Numbered from the stretch's first letter, positions 9,906-20,991 are shown. The stretch is 29,504 nucleotides of DNA from Phellopilus nigrolimitatus (GCA_021029095.1 JAJOHG010000320.1:1-29504); one strand, 5' to 3'. Made by a program: numbers and translations. Notes: generated by a model not told the origin, from the sequence alone.

Positions 9906-10760
9906 ATCATCACATTAAGAGGCAACAGCCACTTGAGACACAGCCACATCAAAAATTGGTCATGCTGACTCATTTTAGTCATGATTGGTCATTTTTAGTC
10001 ATCTACAAACACGGTAATTCTGCCTCCTCCCATCAAATTCCCTTCCTCGGTCAACCTGCCTGTCTGCTCCCTCCCAAAGCGGCAACTCTGCAGATCCTAA
10101 ATGCACATCCAAAAGCGGCAACTCTGCAAATCCGAAAATACAGTCCCAAAGCGGCAACAGTGCAAACATACCAAAAATACTGCCTCAAAGCGGCAACTAC
10201 TGCTCAAATAATTCCTTAAACTGGCAATCCTACAATATTGGAACTTTCAGCAACCTCTCACACCACTGATGCACTTTATAATATACAGTTTCAAAGCAAA
10301 CCTCATTCATGCAATAATCAAATAATCTCCAAGCTGCTATTCAAACTTGAAATATTTAAACTGTTATCTTACAGGTGGCACCAAAAAGTGGTGACATTTC
10401 CCCCAAAAGGGAAGGTGATTCACATCTGCCTGCGAGACATGCAGTCACAATCCAGTTACACATGCTTAAAATACATCCACAGAAAATGCTTGAGCACTGG
10501 AAAAGCAGTGTCATGCATATAGCAAGCAAACATGCTGCATATACAAAGGAACTAAGGAGAAAAAGCACTCAGGATGGCGGATGTGAATTGCTTTCCTTTT
10601 TGGGTGGTGCTTCAACACTTTTTGGCACCACCTGTGTATTTAAAAGAAAACAGCACTTCCTCTTTCAAAAATTACCCATATCTTTACTAAGCAGCAACCC
10701 CATGGAGAGTGTCCAAGAACGAGAGTCCATGGACCCAGACTTCACCTGGGACTCTTGGCT
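9906..10760 (-). repeat. Right outer inverted arm
   Basis: Inverted counterpart of 5674-6546. Four AAAGCGGCAAC copies (complement of GTTGCCGCTTT) lie at about 10076-10197, followed outward by the Tc1/mariner-like MITE copy and the terminal hairpin region. It has scattered substitutions relative to the left arm and differs in the simple-sequence part of the MITE. Confidence 0.85.
10372..10634. mobile_element. Tc1/mariner-like MITE, right copy
   Basis: It has the same ends as 5788-6074 (CAGGTGGCACC and CACCACCTG), flanked by TA on the left (10370-10371) and TG, a probably mutated TA, on the right. It is 263 bp, 24 bp shorter than the left copy, mainly in the A-rich part. The shared site in both outer arms shows that it inserted before the arms became a pair. 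Confidence 0.8.
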
Positions 10761-10966
10761 GGTTTACATTTGATATGACAACAACATCGCTCAAGTAATT
10801 CAATTGTCAGACAAATACAGCGGAAGAGTAGAGACGCAACTCCTGCGCCTACTGTCTAAATACAACTTCTATATTTCTTCAACACTGCCGTAATCGTTGT
10901 TACAACTCGGACACAGTGTTCAGACACCAAAGCGACGAAAAGGCCACCCACGCACCAGCACCATCG

Positions 10967-13900
10967 TCAGCGCCTGCGATTATGGGGCCCCGCGACCTTG
11001 TTCACAGCGCCTAGCACAGACGAGAGCGCACCCGATGCGGCGGCGCCAACCCTGCCAGGAAGCATGCCGCCAGGCGAGCTACTGTGCGACGCCGATGTTG
11101 CTTGGCCGGGAGAAACGGATGCTGGTGCGCCTGCTGGTGCGTCTGGTTGTCCTGTATCATCACAAGGTGACTTATTTAGCGGCAGAAGAGTAGAGACAAA
11201 TGTTTAGAATGAAAAACTTACGGGGAGGAACGTGCGGAGGGAACGACGACCCCAGCGCTGGACTTGCCGAAGCGTACTGAGGATACGGCGACTGGCCCGT
11301 GTAGAAGCCCCCCGGCTGCCCGGGTCCAGGCCCATAATCGTATCCCACAGGCGCGCGGAATGCATACTGCTGCGTGACGTCGGGGTACGCGCCGGGGTAA
11401 GCGGACGCGCCCGGCGAAGGCAGCACCGAGGACGCGGAGGGCATGCGGTGCGGCACAGGGGGCGTGTACGACGAGTGCGGCGCGTCCGTACTCGGCTGCG
11501 GAAATGCGCTGGCGCGCCCGTAGTCCCACGGCTGTGGAGCGGGCGGCACTGCGTGGCTGGCGCCGCTGTGTGGAGGCAGAGGAGATGCAGGCGGCTGCGG
11601 GCCGGGGGTCGAGCTCGGCGGATGCGTGGACATCGGCGGCGGAGGCGGCGGCCCGTAGCGCGCGCCTTGAGAGTTGCTAGTGCCGAGGCGAGGCGGCGGG
11701 CGTTGGGGGTGCTGTGGCGGCGGGAGCGGCGCAGGGCGCGGGGGCTGGCCGGGCGTGGGAGCGCGATAGGAGCTTGAGGTGCTAGGGCGTGTCGGGGGAC
11801 GCTGGGGGTGCTGTGGCGGCGGGGGCGGAAATGGGGCGGGGCGGGTAGGTTGTGTCGCAGAGCATGTGTAGTATGAGTTGGTGGGGGGCTGCGCACCCCA
11901 GTCCTGAGGAGGCCACGGCGGAGCGGTCATGGGATGCGGTGGTTGGCCCTGCAACTGCGAGCCGGGCATGGCGTACTGCGCAGGAGGGGCAGGCTGATTG
12001 ACTGCGCTCTGCGGACTATATGGGTTGTGCATGTTGTGCTGCACGGGACTCTGGTGGCTAGGCGCCTCGCCGAGCGCCTGCCGTCCGAATCTGTCGCCGA
12101 GATTCGAGACGGACACGGACGGACGCAGCATGTTCTGCGGAGGTGCAGTAAGACGCCCGGAGTGCATCTGGGGATCGTCGTAAGGTTGCTGTTGGGCATG
12201 AAGGTATGGCGCACACTGCTGCTGCTGCGGCCGGGATTGGTGGAGCACGGAGGGCGCTTGTGCATGGTGGAATATTTCTCCCGGTGCTGTGCTGCCCGGT
12301 CTGGACGCCTGCGACGCGCCATGCAGATAATCTTGATGCACTGGCGCCGGCGACGACGGCGAAGGCATGGACGTTGGTCTATGCGCAGACTGAAACTGCA
12401 GCTGAGGCGGCATTCCTGATGTCGATGAAAGAAAAGACCCAGAATTTTGCGCGCTTCCTACAGAATTTGGTCGATTGCCGATGTTGTGGGATGGTACGGC
12501 TGGGAGGGACGCCGGACGTGTCTGCGCCTGCTGAGTGAGTATGTCGGTTTGGAAGTGGTGCTGTCCTTGTGGGGCAGACTGAATCTGCTGTTGAAAACGT
12601 GACTGCTGGAGGGACGAGCTCCCCGCCGACGATTCCTGAGCGACATCGTCGTTTTCCAAAGTGTACGGCGGCGGCGGTAGATCCTCAGTTCCCTCTTTCT
12701 CCTGCTTGCACCACTCCTCGAAGCTCTGAGAGACGTTCTCGGAACCTCCGCTAGACCCTGCCGAGGATGAAGGTTCGAGTTGCGCAACGACGGAAGGCTC
12801 GTATTTCGGTCGCGAAGACCAGTAGTCCTGTAAGTCTTTCACGGGGAACGTTTCGTGTGCTGTACGCTCATCACGCAAGATCTCGCCCGCAAACCCGCAT
12901 ATTCGCATAAACCTGAGTTTTTGAGATCAGAGAGTCTGCTTCAACGGAGAGCTAACTTCGCGGAACTTACCAGTCTGGCGGCAGGTCATAGCCATCGGCA
13001 TCAAGAGCGAGAAAAGTGCCTGGTGAAGGCAGTTCTCTTTTCTTTGACACGACTGGCATAAACGCCGTGCCCTCGTCATATCTTAACGAATATATGAGTA
13101 TAATGCCGCATGTGAATACTCGAGCCTTACTCGTCCCACATCGCGCCGTAGATGATCTGAACGCCTGCTTTCCGTACATTATAGAGTTGCCGCCAAAGGA
13201 AACGTCCGCCGTCCCGAGCCATCTCGTTCAGGCCCCATTTGCCTCGCGACATATTAAAGCCCTGTTAAATTAAGTTTCCTTCGATATGCTTTTGTTGAAG
13301 AAAAACGTACCGATCCGCCCGGGAAAATGACTGGGATGTAGTCCACTTTTCTCTCTCCCGTATTGTTTTTCAACGCTTCAATATCGTTCTTTACCTTCTC
13401 TTGTGCGAACCTATCTGCGGTTTCCTCGTTGTGGTAGCGGCCAACGGTCCACGGTGAGATGGCATCGAACTCGTTGTACCAGACGTTAAGAAAGTCGGGG
13501 TTCGGGTCAGCGTCGCCCTTCAATATTTGCCAATGCGTAGGTGCACCGGCCATGATATAAGCGCCTCCGGGTGTGTTGGCCCTTATATGCCGCACTATGG
13601 AACGCACAACGTCGGGGCTGTGGCCACGGCCAGAGAAACCAAAGCCTGAGTTCCTCGTCAAGGAATGTAAGAGCTACAAGAACACAGTGCTCACCCCACA
13701 AAGCAATCACCGGCTTCCCATCCTCCTTCAAGTAATTCGGGGAGTCCAGCACGCCCTTGTCGTGCACCAGATGCGCCCAGTCAACCTTTATGACCTTCTC
13801 GATCCTGTCTGCCGGCACGCCCGACACGTCGTACATGATCGCGAACACCCGCCCCTCCTTCTCTGCCGCCTCGCGCACACGATCGCCGACTTCGTCTCGC

Positions 13901-14451
13901 AGACGCATGAGATCCGCATTCCCGCTATCCGTCCGTCCGTCCACCTCGCATTGGCCAGCAAATCGCTGCAGGAAGGCACCGTCGACGCCGTGCAAAGCCA
14001 TCCAGTGGAAATGACGCTGAACCGTCTTGGGGTTGCGAGACGAGAAAAGGAGTGCTGGGCGTCCGTCTTGCATCGTTAGGCCGGGAGCGGGATAGAGTTC
14101 TGACGGCGAGTATTCAGAGAGATCTGGCCAGATGTCGGTGTTGGGTCGCCCGCCGTCAGGTATTGGTACGTTGAACCTATAGTCAAATGGCATTCAAAAA
14201 TTGTGTCTCTGAGACAACGGTGAGTGAGACTACCAGTGTAACCATCCATGGTGCCCCTTGTGAACTGGAGGGCCATCGCCTGCGCAGGTAAACCATCCTT
14301 GATATCCCACGAGAAATTTGTTTTGAATTGTACCAGGATTCGCTCTGAGAAAGCGTGGACGGACATCAGTCATCGGCGAGCCAAACACCAGAGCGACGTC
14401 TTCAGTGAATGCTCACCGTTTCAGAACTCTTCCTTCCGCCGTCGATACCAT
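10967..14451 (-). CDS. GH71/GH99-like glycosidase ('xylosidase/arabinosidase' type) with long Pro/Gln-rich tail
   Basis: Exons on the minus strand: 14417-14451, 14234-14344, 13695-14176, 13311-13645, 13131-13261, 12971-13081, 11222-12912 and 10967-11151. All phases join (about 1026 residues). The catalytic part (residues about 15-440) shows NKFLVGYQGWFTCAGDGPP, WPDLSEYSPSELYPAPGL, RHFHWMALHGVDGAFLQRF, YDVSGVPADRI, GFGFSGRGH, APTHWQ, FDAISPWTVGR and MWDEYDEGTAFMPVVSKK, as in fungal secreted GH71/GH99-like proteins. Fungal homologues have been labelled xylosidase/arabinosidase; the substrate is unproven. From about residue 440 the protein is low complexity, with DLPPPPYTLE near residue 482, then Pro/Gln/Ser/His-rich, ending AVNKVAGPHNRRR. 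The start is uncertain: the ATG at 14449-14451 lies inside the hydrophobic stretch FILLFLLLVIGF of a likely signal peptide, which is open upstream but has no in-frame ATG. A consensus donor at 11221 supports the last intron. Confidence 0.85.
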
Positions 14452-16342
14452 AAAGCCTATGACAAGAAGTAAAAACAGCAGGATGAAAGAAGAAGAGTGG
14501 TAAACGGAGGTCGAGTGCTGGCTTCGCCCTCATGTCGGCGTTACATGCCGCTCGAGGCCGCTCGCTGTGTACGTTGCCTCTTGCACTGCAACTACGACCA
14601 CGACGAAACCTGAGCCATTTGTTGGCGACGGACTCTCCCTTTTGTTCCAGTTTCTTGCTCAGATGGGCTTGCGTATGGGCGACAATATTCGCAGGCGTGG
14701 CTCAGAATTTTCGCGGAAAGAAATGGCTTCCGTCGCTTGTATGCTTTATCTGCCGCAATAGCTCAAGAGCGACCAAAAACGTCCGAGACGACGACTACAA
14801 GTACTTTGATTCTCCTGGAAGAATGGACTTGCCATCTATCCTTCGCTCTTGTGGGTCACTGTTTCGCACAGGATATGGCAAAAACTCGGCCCGACGACAC
14901 CCAAGAAAAACAATCGAGGTGCGCGCGGTGTATTTTGTCGTGTAGCATTTCGAAGGCTAGCAATTCATGCATATCCTTAGACAGTGCTATAGCATTTGAG
15001 CTCTTCTCCTCGGATCACATCTCGGTTCTTGTATTTTTGTAGGATCTCATGATTGAGCGGTGGCTTCGGTGGCTTCGGCGAGACAGTACGACTTGGTTAG
15101 GCCGAGCCGCAAATTGAAATTACAAGAGAAAAGATCTGATCAATACTCAACAAATAATCAAGAACATCAAGATCGAGGAATCCTATGTTGTAATTGAGCA
15201 CTCATGGCGAACGCTGGCAGAACTTGGGTCTTTGCATCTAGCGTTGTACTGTCGACTTCCAATCAAGCAGTATTTTAAAGAAGTCTGAATGCCATTTCCC
15301 TCAGCGTTCGCGCAATTGCTACGTGGCTTTTCCCGCACTTGTGACAACGAAAAAAATTAAAATTAAAAGCTGGAACCAGGATTTGAATTTGTTCTCGTCC
15401 GAAAGTCACCTCATTTTATGATGGAATCTCGCAAAACATGATTGAAATCAAGAGTATCCGATGACCCGCTCGTTGTCGAGATCAGATTCGTTTCGTTCCG
15501 TTTTCTTCTCTGCCCTTCGATCCTGCAACAGGGTATCGAGGTGTTGTCTGGTATTGTGGCTTACTGGTTCAACCCCTCTCATTTCGCCATAACAACTTAT
15601 CTATTATGGCATTTCACGTCTTCAACATGGGCTCTCGCTTGCATAATCTGGCTCTTAGGTAGAAAGCGCTCCGTTCTTTTTTGTCCGATGCGGCTCTCTC
15701 GTTGTTTACGAAGTTCTACAACTTGGATCATCTGCCCGGAACTGTAACTGCACTCTCATGAATCCAGTTCCCTCTGATAGGGTTTCGCTATTTTGAGCAT
15801 GGTTCTGGTCCTTGCGTTGCTTAAGTCATGGCTGTTTCCGGCCTCTTCTCTTGATCACCAACTGAACCTCTTTCGACAACTTCCTTTAGGCGCTCGCTGT
15901 GCACAGATCCAGGATCATGTTTCCGTTTATCTGATCTCCATCCATTCTTTCAAAACAAATCCCATCAGGCGGGGGGTTTCTTTTTGTTTGTTTAGTTATT
16001 GTTTCAGGTAGCAGTGTACATGAGATTTGTTGTCCGCGGTGAATCGAGGCTGATAACGAAGCCGTCCGAAGGGTGTTACGGAAGCTGTGCTTCCACCGAA
16101 GTCGTAAGCGGCAATCTTACCGATCCTGCATGAACTCTCCAAACTCTCCCATGTGTTGATCGTGCAGCTTCGGCGCGTCTTATTCAACCTAATCCTAATT
16201 CAGCCTCCAGGCCCTGTATAATGGCCGTCTCGAGCCCGCTCTTGTCGGCGGTGTACCTCTTCTTTTCCTTTTGCCATCTCGACCATTAGGCGCCGGCTTC
16301 TCTCACAAGGTAGAGGGCTCTCAGTCTCGATAGGTCGCAGCA
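14452..16342. other. Intergenic stretch, shared 5' region, no gene recognised
   Basis: It lies between two divergently transcribed genes (glycosidase - and membrane protein +). Open frames such as 14532-14945 and 15442-15747 have no family motif and no convincing splicing partners. On the minus strand at about 15358-15425 there is a tRNA-like 3' half (B-box-like ATTCAAATCC, 3' end GTTCCAGC, then T-rich sequence), but a matching 5' acceptor GCTGGAAC is absent, so it is at most a relic. Confidence 0.5.
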
Positions 16343-18223
16343 ATGCGAAACGCAAGAGTCCTCTTCGGAATGGTCAAGGGTATCGGCGTGCTTGCAGTGG
16401 GAATAGCATGGTCGGGGAACTTTGTGGTCGGCAGTCCATCCTCTATGTTGCAGGCTCGAAGTGTCCAGTCGCAGGCGGTCTGCCTTTCCGAGTTCGATTG
16501 GATGGACAACTCGCTGTCGCAGAGCCCATGCATTGTCGCAGGCTACCTGCTGTCGGAATGTCATGGATTAGGTGAGTCGCAAAATGTGTACTTGTAATGC
16601 AGTCACTCATCCGCAATTTTTGTTACTAGACTGGAATGTACCGTCTGTGACTGCCAATAGTCATTATACACCGCCAAACTCGTCAACCGTAAATCAATGC
16701 CAATGGTAAGCGTCAACAGTCGACAGTGTGCTTATGTGCTCAAATGCGATCTGTCAAGCTCTTGGGCAGTTTACAATACCCTGCAAGGTTGTGCATTCTG
16801 CCAAGGAACGGATTTCAGTTCTGCTATCTTCGGGTATGAATTCTGAGCCCATCATATTGTCAATTATGCTGAGTCTTATGCAGATGGACTGGCTGGTCAA
16901 CAAATTGTACTTCGAATTTCCTCTCCGCCCCAAAGTGAGATTGCACGCTCAGCAGCCATGTTTTTTGTCGATTTTGCTAACTTCCGTACAAGTCCGTATC
17001 CTCTTAACGCTGAAATTCCGGATGAGACCGCTATCCCCTTCTGGGCCACGACGAACCGTGAGTTGAAGAATTTTAGTACATATATTTTTGTTAAAATCGG
17101 AGTTTTAAACAGCAACAACGTGGCAGAATGCGGTGTTCGATCCAGCAACAGCACAACAACTTGCTAGCGAAGGTACGAAAGCACAAGACTTTTATCGAGG
17201 AACTAGAAAGCTTATTTATTCTTAGACAAACCCGATGTCACCCAAGCAAATCGCGAGAAGAAAGGGAAGTCGACCAATAAAGGTGCCATCGCCGGCGGAG
17301 TCGTCGGAGGAGTCGTGTTCTTTGTCATTATCGGACTTCTCGCGTTCTTTTTCATAAGACGAAGGCGCGTGCGTCGAGCTTCAGCAAACGGGCGGACGGG
17401 CGTTCAGTTCTCGCCTCTACAGCATCAACGGTCCAATAGCGACATGGCTCAATTCAAGTACTACAATAACATGTCTCCGAGTCCCGGCCCGACGCTTCCC
17501 GTCTCCATTGACAGCCAGGGCTACGCCCGATCTCCGTTCCATTCATTACCACCGAATGGCAGTTACACCACGCCCACGTCCACGATGACGCCTCCGCCAG
17601 AGATTATGTCCATGGGCGCGCAGCCGGGGAAGGTGATGATGTCTACCGCGCCTATGGTGGCGATGAACCCGTCGAACCCGACCGTCAGCAGCGCGTATGC
17701 GACCGCATCGCGTCCAGGGCACGCACACACGCTCTCAAACAACAGCACCTTTTCCGGTGCGTTCTCGCAGGAGCGAGCGTTCAGCCCAAGCTTGGGCGGC
17801 GATCCACCCGAAGGGGCGATCACACCTTATGTCCTCCCGCCGTCGCTGCCAGAGCCAATGGGACCAGACGAGCCCCCAAAAGGTACGAACGCTACGGAAC
17901 TCGTGGCAGGCGAGGATTTCGCGGCATCGCGCAGAGCCGAGCGCAGAAATCCACCTGCTTACTCTCCCGTGTCGGCGCCGGAGGACGCACGGTCTATCTC
18001 GCGCGTTCAATGGAGGCGCAAGCCACCGATGGCACGACGCAAGCGCTGTCGGGCACGACACTCCTACAAGGCTCGACACAGGCAGACCAAAGCGTGGCCA
18101 ATGACGAGCAGTCGAGTGGCCGCGCACACGAAGAGGAAGGCAGAGACAGGCACGGCTACCCTGCTGACAGAAAGACATGAGACATTTATGTTAAGACGTT
18201 TTTTATGGGGCTGGACGAAATGA
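16343..18223 (+). CDS. Single-pass membrane protein, 'WMDNSxxQSPC' family, paralogue 1
   Basis: Function unknown; a family common in Agaricomycetes. Exons: 16343-16571, 16630-16705, 16759-16833, 16884-16934, 16993-17057, 17113-17172 and 17226-18223, with intron phases 1,2,2,2,1,1 (517 residues). The N-terminus has a hydrophobic signal-like segment (VLAVGIAWSGNFVVGS). The ectodomain is Cys-containing: CLSEFDWMDNSLSQSPC, CQCSWAVYNTLQGCAFCQG, GWSTNC, YPLNAEIPDETAIPFWATTNP and WQNAVFDPATAQQLASE. Then come GAIAGGVVGGVVFFVIIGLLAF (membrane helix), a basic RRRRVRR stop-transfer stretch and a long Pro/Ser-rich cytoplasmic tail. After about 17990 the frame becomes Arg-rich and looks out of register. 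The +2 frame (DGTTQALSGTTLLQGSTQAD...HEEEG, stop at 18180) looks more natural, so a one-base indel is possible. It lies in tandem with the next gene, as an apparent old duplication. Confidence 0.82.
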
Positions 18224-18890
18224 TTCGCCTGCTCAAGCCTCGATCTTGCGTTTGTTCTCAAATGGGTCGATGTACTACACTGATGATATTTTGACGGTGA
18301 CCCCTAGTATCCAGCATCTGTTCAAGATGTTTGAGATGACGGCAGAAGTTCAGAACACGCGAATGTATTCGAACTCACAGAATGTGGCTGTCTAACATGT
18401 TGGATGTAGCAAATATGTAAATACATGTGATAAGCGCGTCTCAGCACCGTTTCGCTAAAGGCGCGGATTAGATACTTAGTCTGACGTGCTACTGTCATGA
18501 AATACAACACACCCCAATACAGGCTACAAGAACAGGCACCTTCAGCGTGGCAAGGTTCTTCGGTAGTGCTCAGGTGCTGTGTTATATCAAAGGGACAAAA
18601 GGGCCGACCGGAGCGGCTGTGTGAGAAGCGCTCGAGTACTTGTTGCCATGCGGAATGTCCTTGCTTCCTGCCATCACCGTGCCCTTGAGTGACCGAAGGC
18701 GCCTCCGAGTCGGTCGACTTGAACTAACGCCAGCACGATATCCTGTACGACGCTGCCTTCGCATGAAATGCTCTGCTACGCGCTTGCTTGAGCAAACGCG
18801 TACACGAAACGCCTAACGATACTTCCGACTCTACGAGGCTGCTAGCTTTTATAAACACTCTGAGAAGCTATCTGCGCAGTCTCTGGGTGG
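18224..18890. other. Intergenic stretch between tandem paralogues
   Basis: No gene seen in these 667 bp. The right end holds a TATA-like TATAAAC (18850-18856) about 35 bp before the next start codon. Confidence 0.6.
18850..18856 (+). promoter_or_regulatory. TATA-like box before paralogue 2
   Basis: TATAAAC about 35 bp upstream of the ATG at 18891. This spacing implies a very short leader and supports 18891 as the real start, even though no signal peptide then precedes the ectodomain. Confidence 0.4.
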
Positions 18891-20622
18891 ATGGCAAAAG
18901 TCGTCCAAGCCCCGTCGTGCCTGTCCGGGTTTGAATGGATGAACAATGATGAATCGCAAGGCCCTTGCGAAGTCGCCGCATGGTTGATTGAGATTTGTCA
19001 GGATAGCTCGAGTAGTGAGTCGGCTCCATTCTTTTCAGGCTATGTACATGTACTGACGAGCCCTACGAACAGCGGTCCCTGCTGCACTTAGTCCGCTCGG
19101 TAGTGGCACTGGTACCGAATATCTCACACCGAACGGTACCAGCGCGACTCCCTGCAGCTGGTCCGTTGGGTCCTACTACCTCGCTGCTACTCGTTATGTC
19201 TAATGGGTTTCTTGCACTAGTTCTTGGGCACTGTATAACAATCTACAAGCCTGTACTGTTTGTCAGAACTTCACAGCCAATCAGTTCGTTTCCTTACCTT
19301 TATCGCTGGCTTTTGCCTATCTTTGAGCTTATCTACTTGAACTAAAGTCTTTCATCGTAGGTGGACGTCTTGGTCATCAAGTTGCGGTCTTGCAGGGTTA
19401 ACATCAACAACAACGTGAGTTACAAATTTTGTGTGAGGTATCTTTTTTAACATTTCAGAAGATACTGGCCATCGAGTTTCTCGTTTTCTAGTCATACAAA
19501 ACTATCTGAATGGTCGATATTCAACCGTAAGTCTGCTGCTCTCTGTATCCCCTTTCCTTTTTGCTGACTGAAGTCGTTGAATAGCTTTATCATGGGATAA
19601 ACAGACGTTCAATGCGAATCAGGCTCAAGAAATTGATGGACAAAGTACGAGTTTTAGAATTCCATGAGAAAATACCATGACTCAAGTGCTTTGTTCAAGG
19701 TCTCCCGGACGTGACAGATTCATCGGCGACTCAACCTACTATATCCTCTGAAGCTTCTAGTGGCAGTTCAAGCAAAACTGCCGTGGGAGCGATCGCAGGA
19801 GGTGTGGTTGGCGGCGTCCTAGGTCTGGCTATTCTCGTCTTTCTTCTCTGGTATTTCGTCTGTCATCGCCAAAACTTAAAACGTTCACGATGGCGACGCA
19901 AACATGTTGACCTCAATGCTGAAGGAGGGGATCCTCTTGGGCCCCCTCTCCCCTTTCCTCACAACTTGCAAGGCTATGTATCCAGTGCTTTCTCATACGG
20001 TCCGGAGATGCAGCAAGCGCAGAACCCGCAAAATGCTTTCACTGGGTATCCAGCTGTAGCGCCCGCGCACGGACAAAGTTCAGGACCAGGGCCAGGGTCA
20101 GGCCCAGTACCGGGCATCATACGCGCTTATCCTTCTGCAGCAGCACGTAATTCTAGGGACTCTATTCCTACGGTTGCAGAACAACTCAACGAGAAGCGCC
20201 GCATTCGTGCAGAGCGGAACAGCGGGCCTGGCCCCGAGTCTGGCACTCTTTCGCCGCGGGTACATTCAAGAGCTGGCAGCAGCAGTCATGGAAGTAGTAC
20301 CGTGGCTATAAGCCACTCACAGTCGAATCTGTTTGCTGGCGCTTCGGCGGCCCCTGTTCAGGAGGTAGATGTTGTCAGCAGACAACCTTCGCGGCGGGCG
20401 TCAATCATAAAGAAACCATGGAACAGGCAACGGAGGGTGGTGAATGTCACATCGTCCACCGTCGCACCATCCGATGCGGGCTCCTCCGAAACGCCGAGGA
20501 TGCTGCCTGCGCCTCTGCCGCCTGGTGCAGCCACTGGCGATAATATTGCCACATCCGTCCCTGGGGCGCGTCTGCCGAACGCCCGCGATAGGGCGAACCC
20601 GCCTCCACTATATCACAAATGA
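18891..20622 (+). CDS. Single-pass membrane protein, 'WMxNxxxQxPC' family, paralogue 2
   Basis: Function unknown; paralogue of the gene at 16343. Exons: 18891-19014, 19073-19160, 19221-19283, 19361-19414, 19459-19526, 19585-19644 and 19700-20622, with the same phase series 1,2,2,2,1,1 and the sixth exon also exactly 60 bp (459 residues). The ectodomain has CLSGFEWMNNDESQGPC, PCSCSWALYNNLQACTVCQ, WTSWSSSCG, SEWSIFNPLSW and QTFNANQAQEIDGQS. The membrane helix is GAIAGGVVGGVLGLAILVFLLWYF, followed by a Ser/Pro/Gly-rich tail ending NPPPLYHK. Unlike paralogue 1 it begins only about nine residues before the first conserved Cys, with no signal peptide. Either the helix acts as a signal anchor with the N-terminus outside, or an upstream exon is missed. 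Confidence 0.82.
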
Positions 20623-20991
20623 GTCAGCTTCTGGTGTACATCGAGACGGGCGATAAGAGTTCGTACTCTCGGGAATGGGAAACGTTCTTCAGCGAATGAT
20701 AGGAGTTTCCCCTCTACGGTCCAGCTTACTTACGACTTCCCTGCCTGTGTCCCTCTATTCTAATTTTTGATTCGTTTCAATTTAGTTTTTGCATCAGTCT
20801 TCCCATCTATAATTATCTGACCCGCTGTACGGACACGGCATACATGCCATTCCGTCCCCCATAATGTGTATCCACGATTTCATGTTTCGACTCTGGTCAG
20901 TTTATGTGTATATCCGTATACCTCCAAATAGTCCGATGGAAATTGGTAGTAACGAACCATGTAAACTGCTACATTTATTGTATGATTTTAT
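20623..20991. other. Intergenic/3' UTR region of converging genes
   Basis: No gene seen. The stretch separates the 3' ends of membrane-protein paralogue 2 (+) and the DUF6533-like fragment (-), and probably holds both 3' UTRs. Confidence 0.5.

Larger units (their letters stand above)
5674..10760. mobile_element. Large (about 5.1 kb) nested inverted-repeat element, non-autonomous DNA transposon
   Basis: Both ends carry AGCCRAGAGTCCCAGG-type termini in opposite orientation (5674 onward and up to 10760), continuing into inverted arms of about 860 bp. Possible imperfect 8-bp target duplications flank it: GGTGAACT (5666-5673) and GGTTTACA (10761-10768). I saw no recognisable transposase. The unique interior (6547-7436 and 9235-9905) has open frames up to about 155 codons on both strands that match nothing I know. 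An inner 1.8-kb palindrome occupies 7437-9234. The 8-bp duplication and repeated subterminal motif would suit a KDZ/Zisupton-like or hAT-like family, but that is only inference. Its right end lies about 200 bp past the stop codon of the glycosidase gene. Confidence 0.75.

Noticed and set aside
11232..12419. Long plus-strand open frames opposite the glycosidase tail
   Set aside because: GC-rich, Arg-rich shadows of the Pro/Gln-coding exon with no independent motif or promoter.
14532..14945. 137-codon plus frame just upstream of the glycosidase
   Set aside because: No recognisable motif, no splice partners, and it covers the likely promoter region of the divergent genes.
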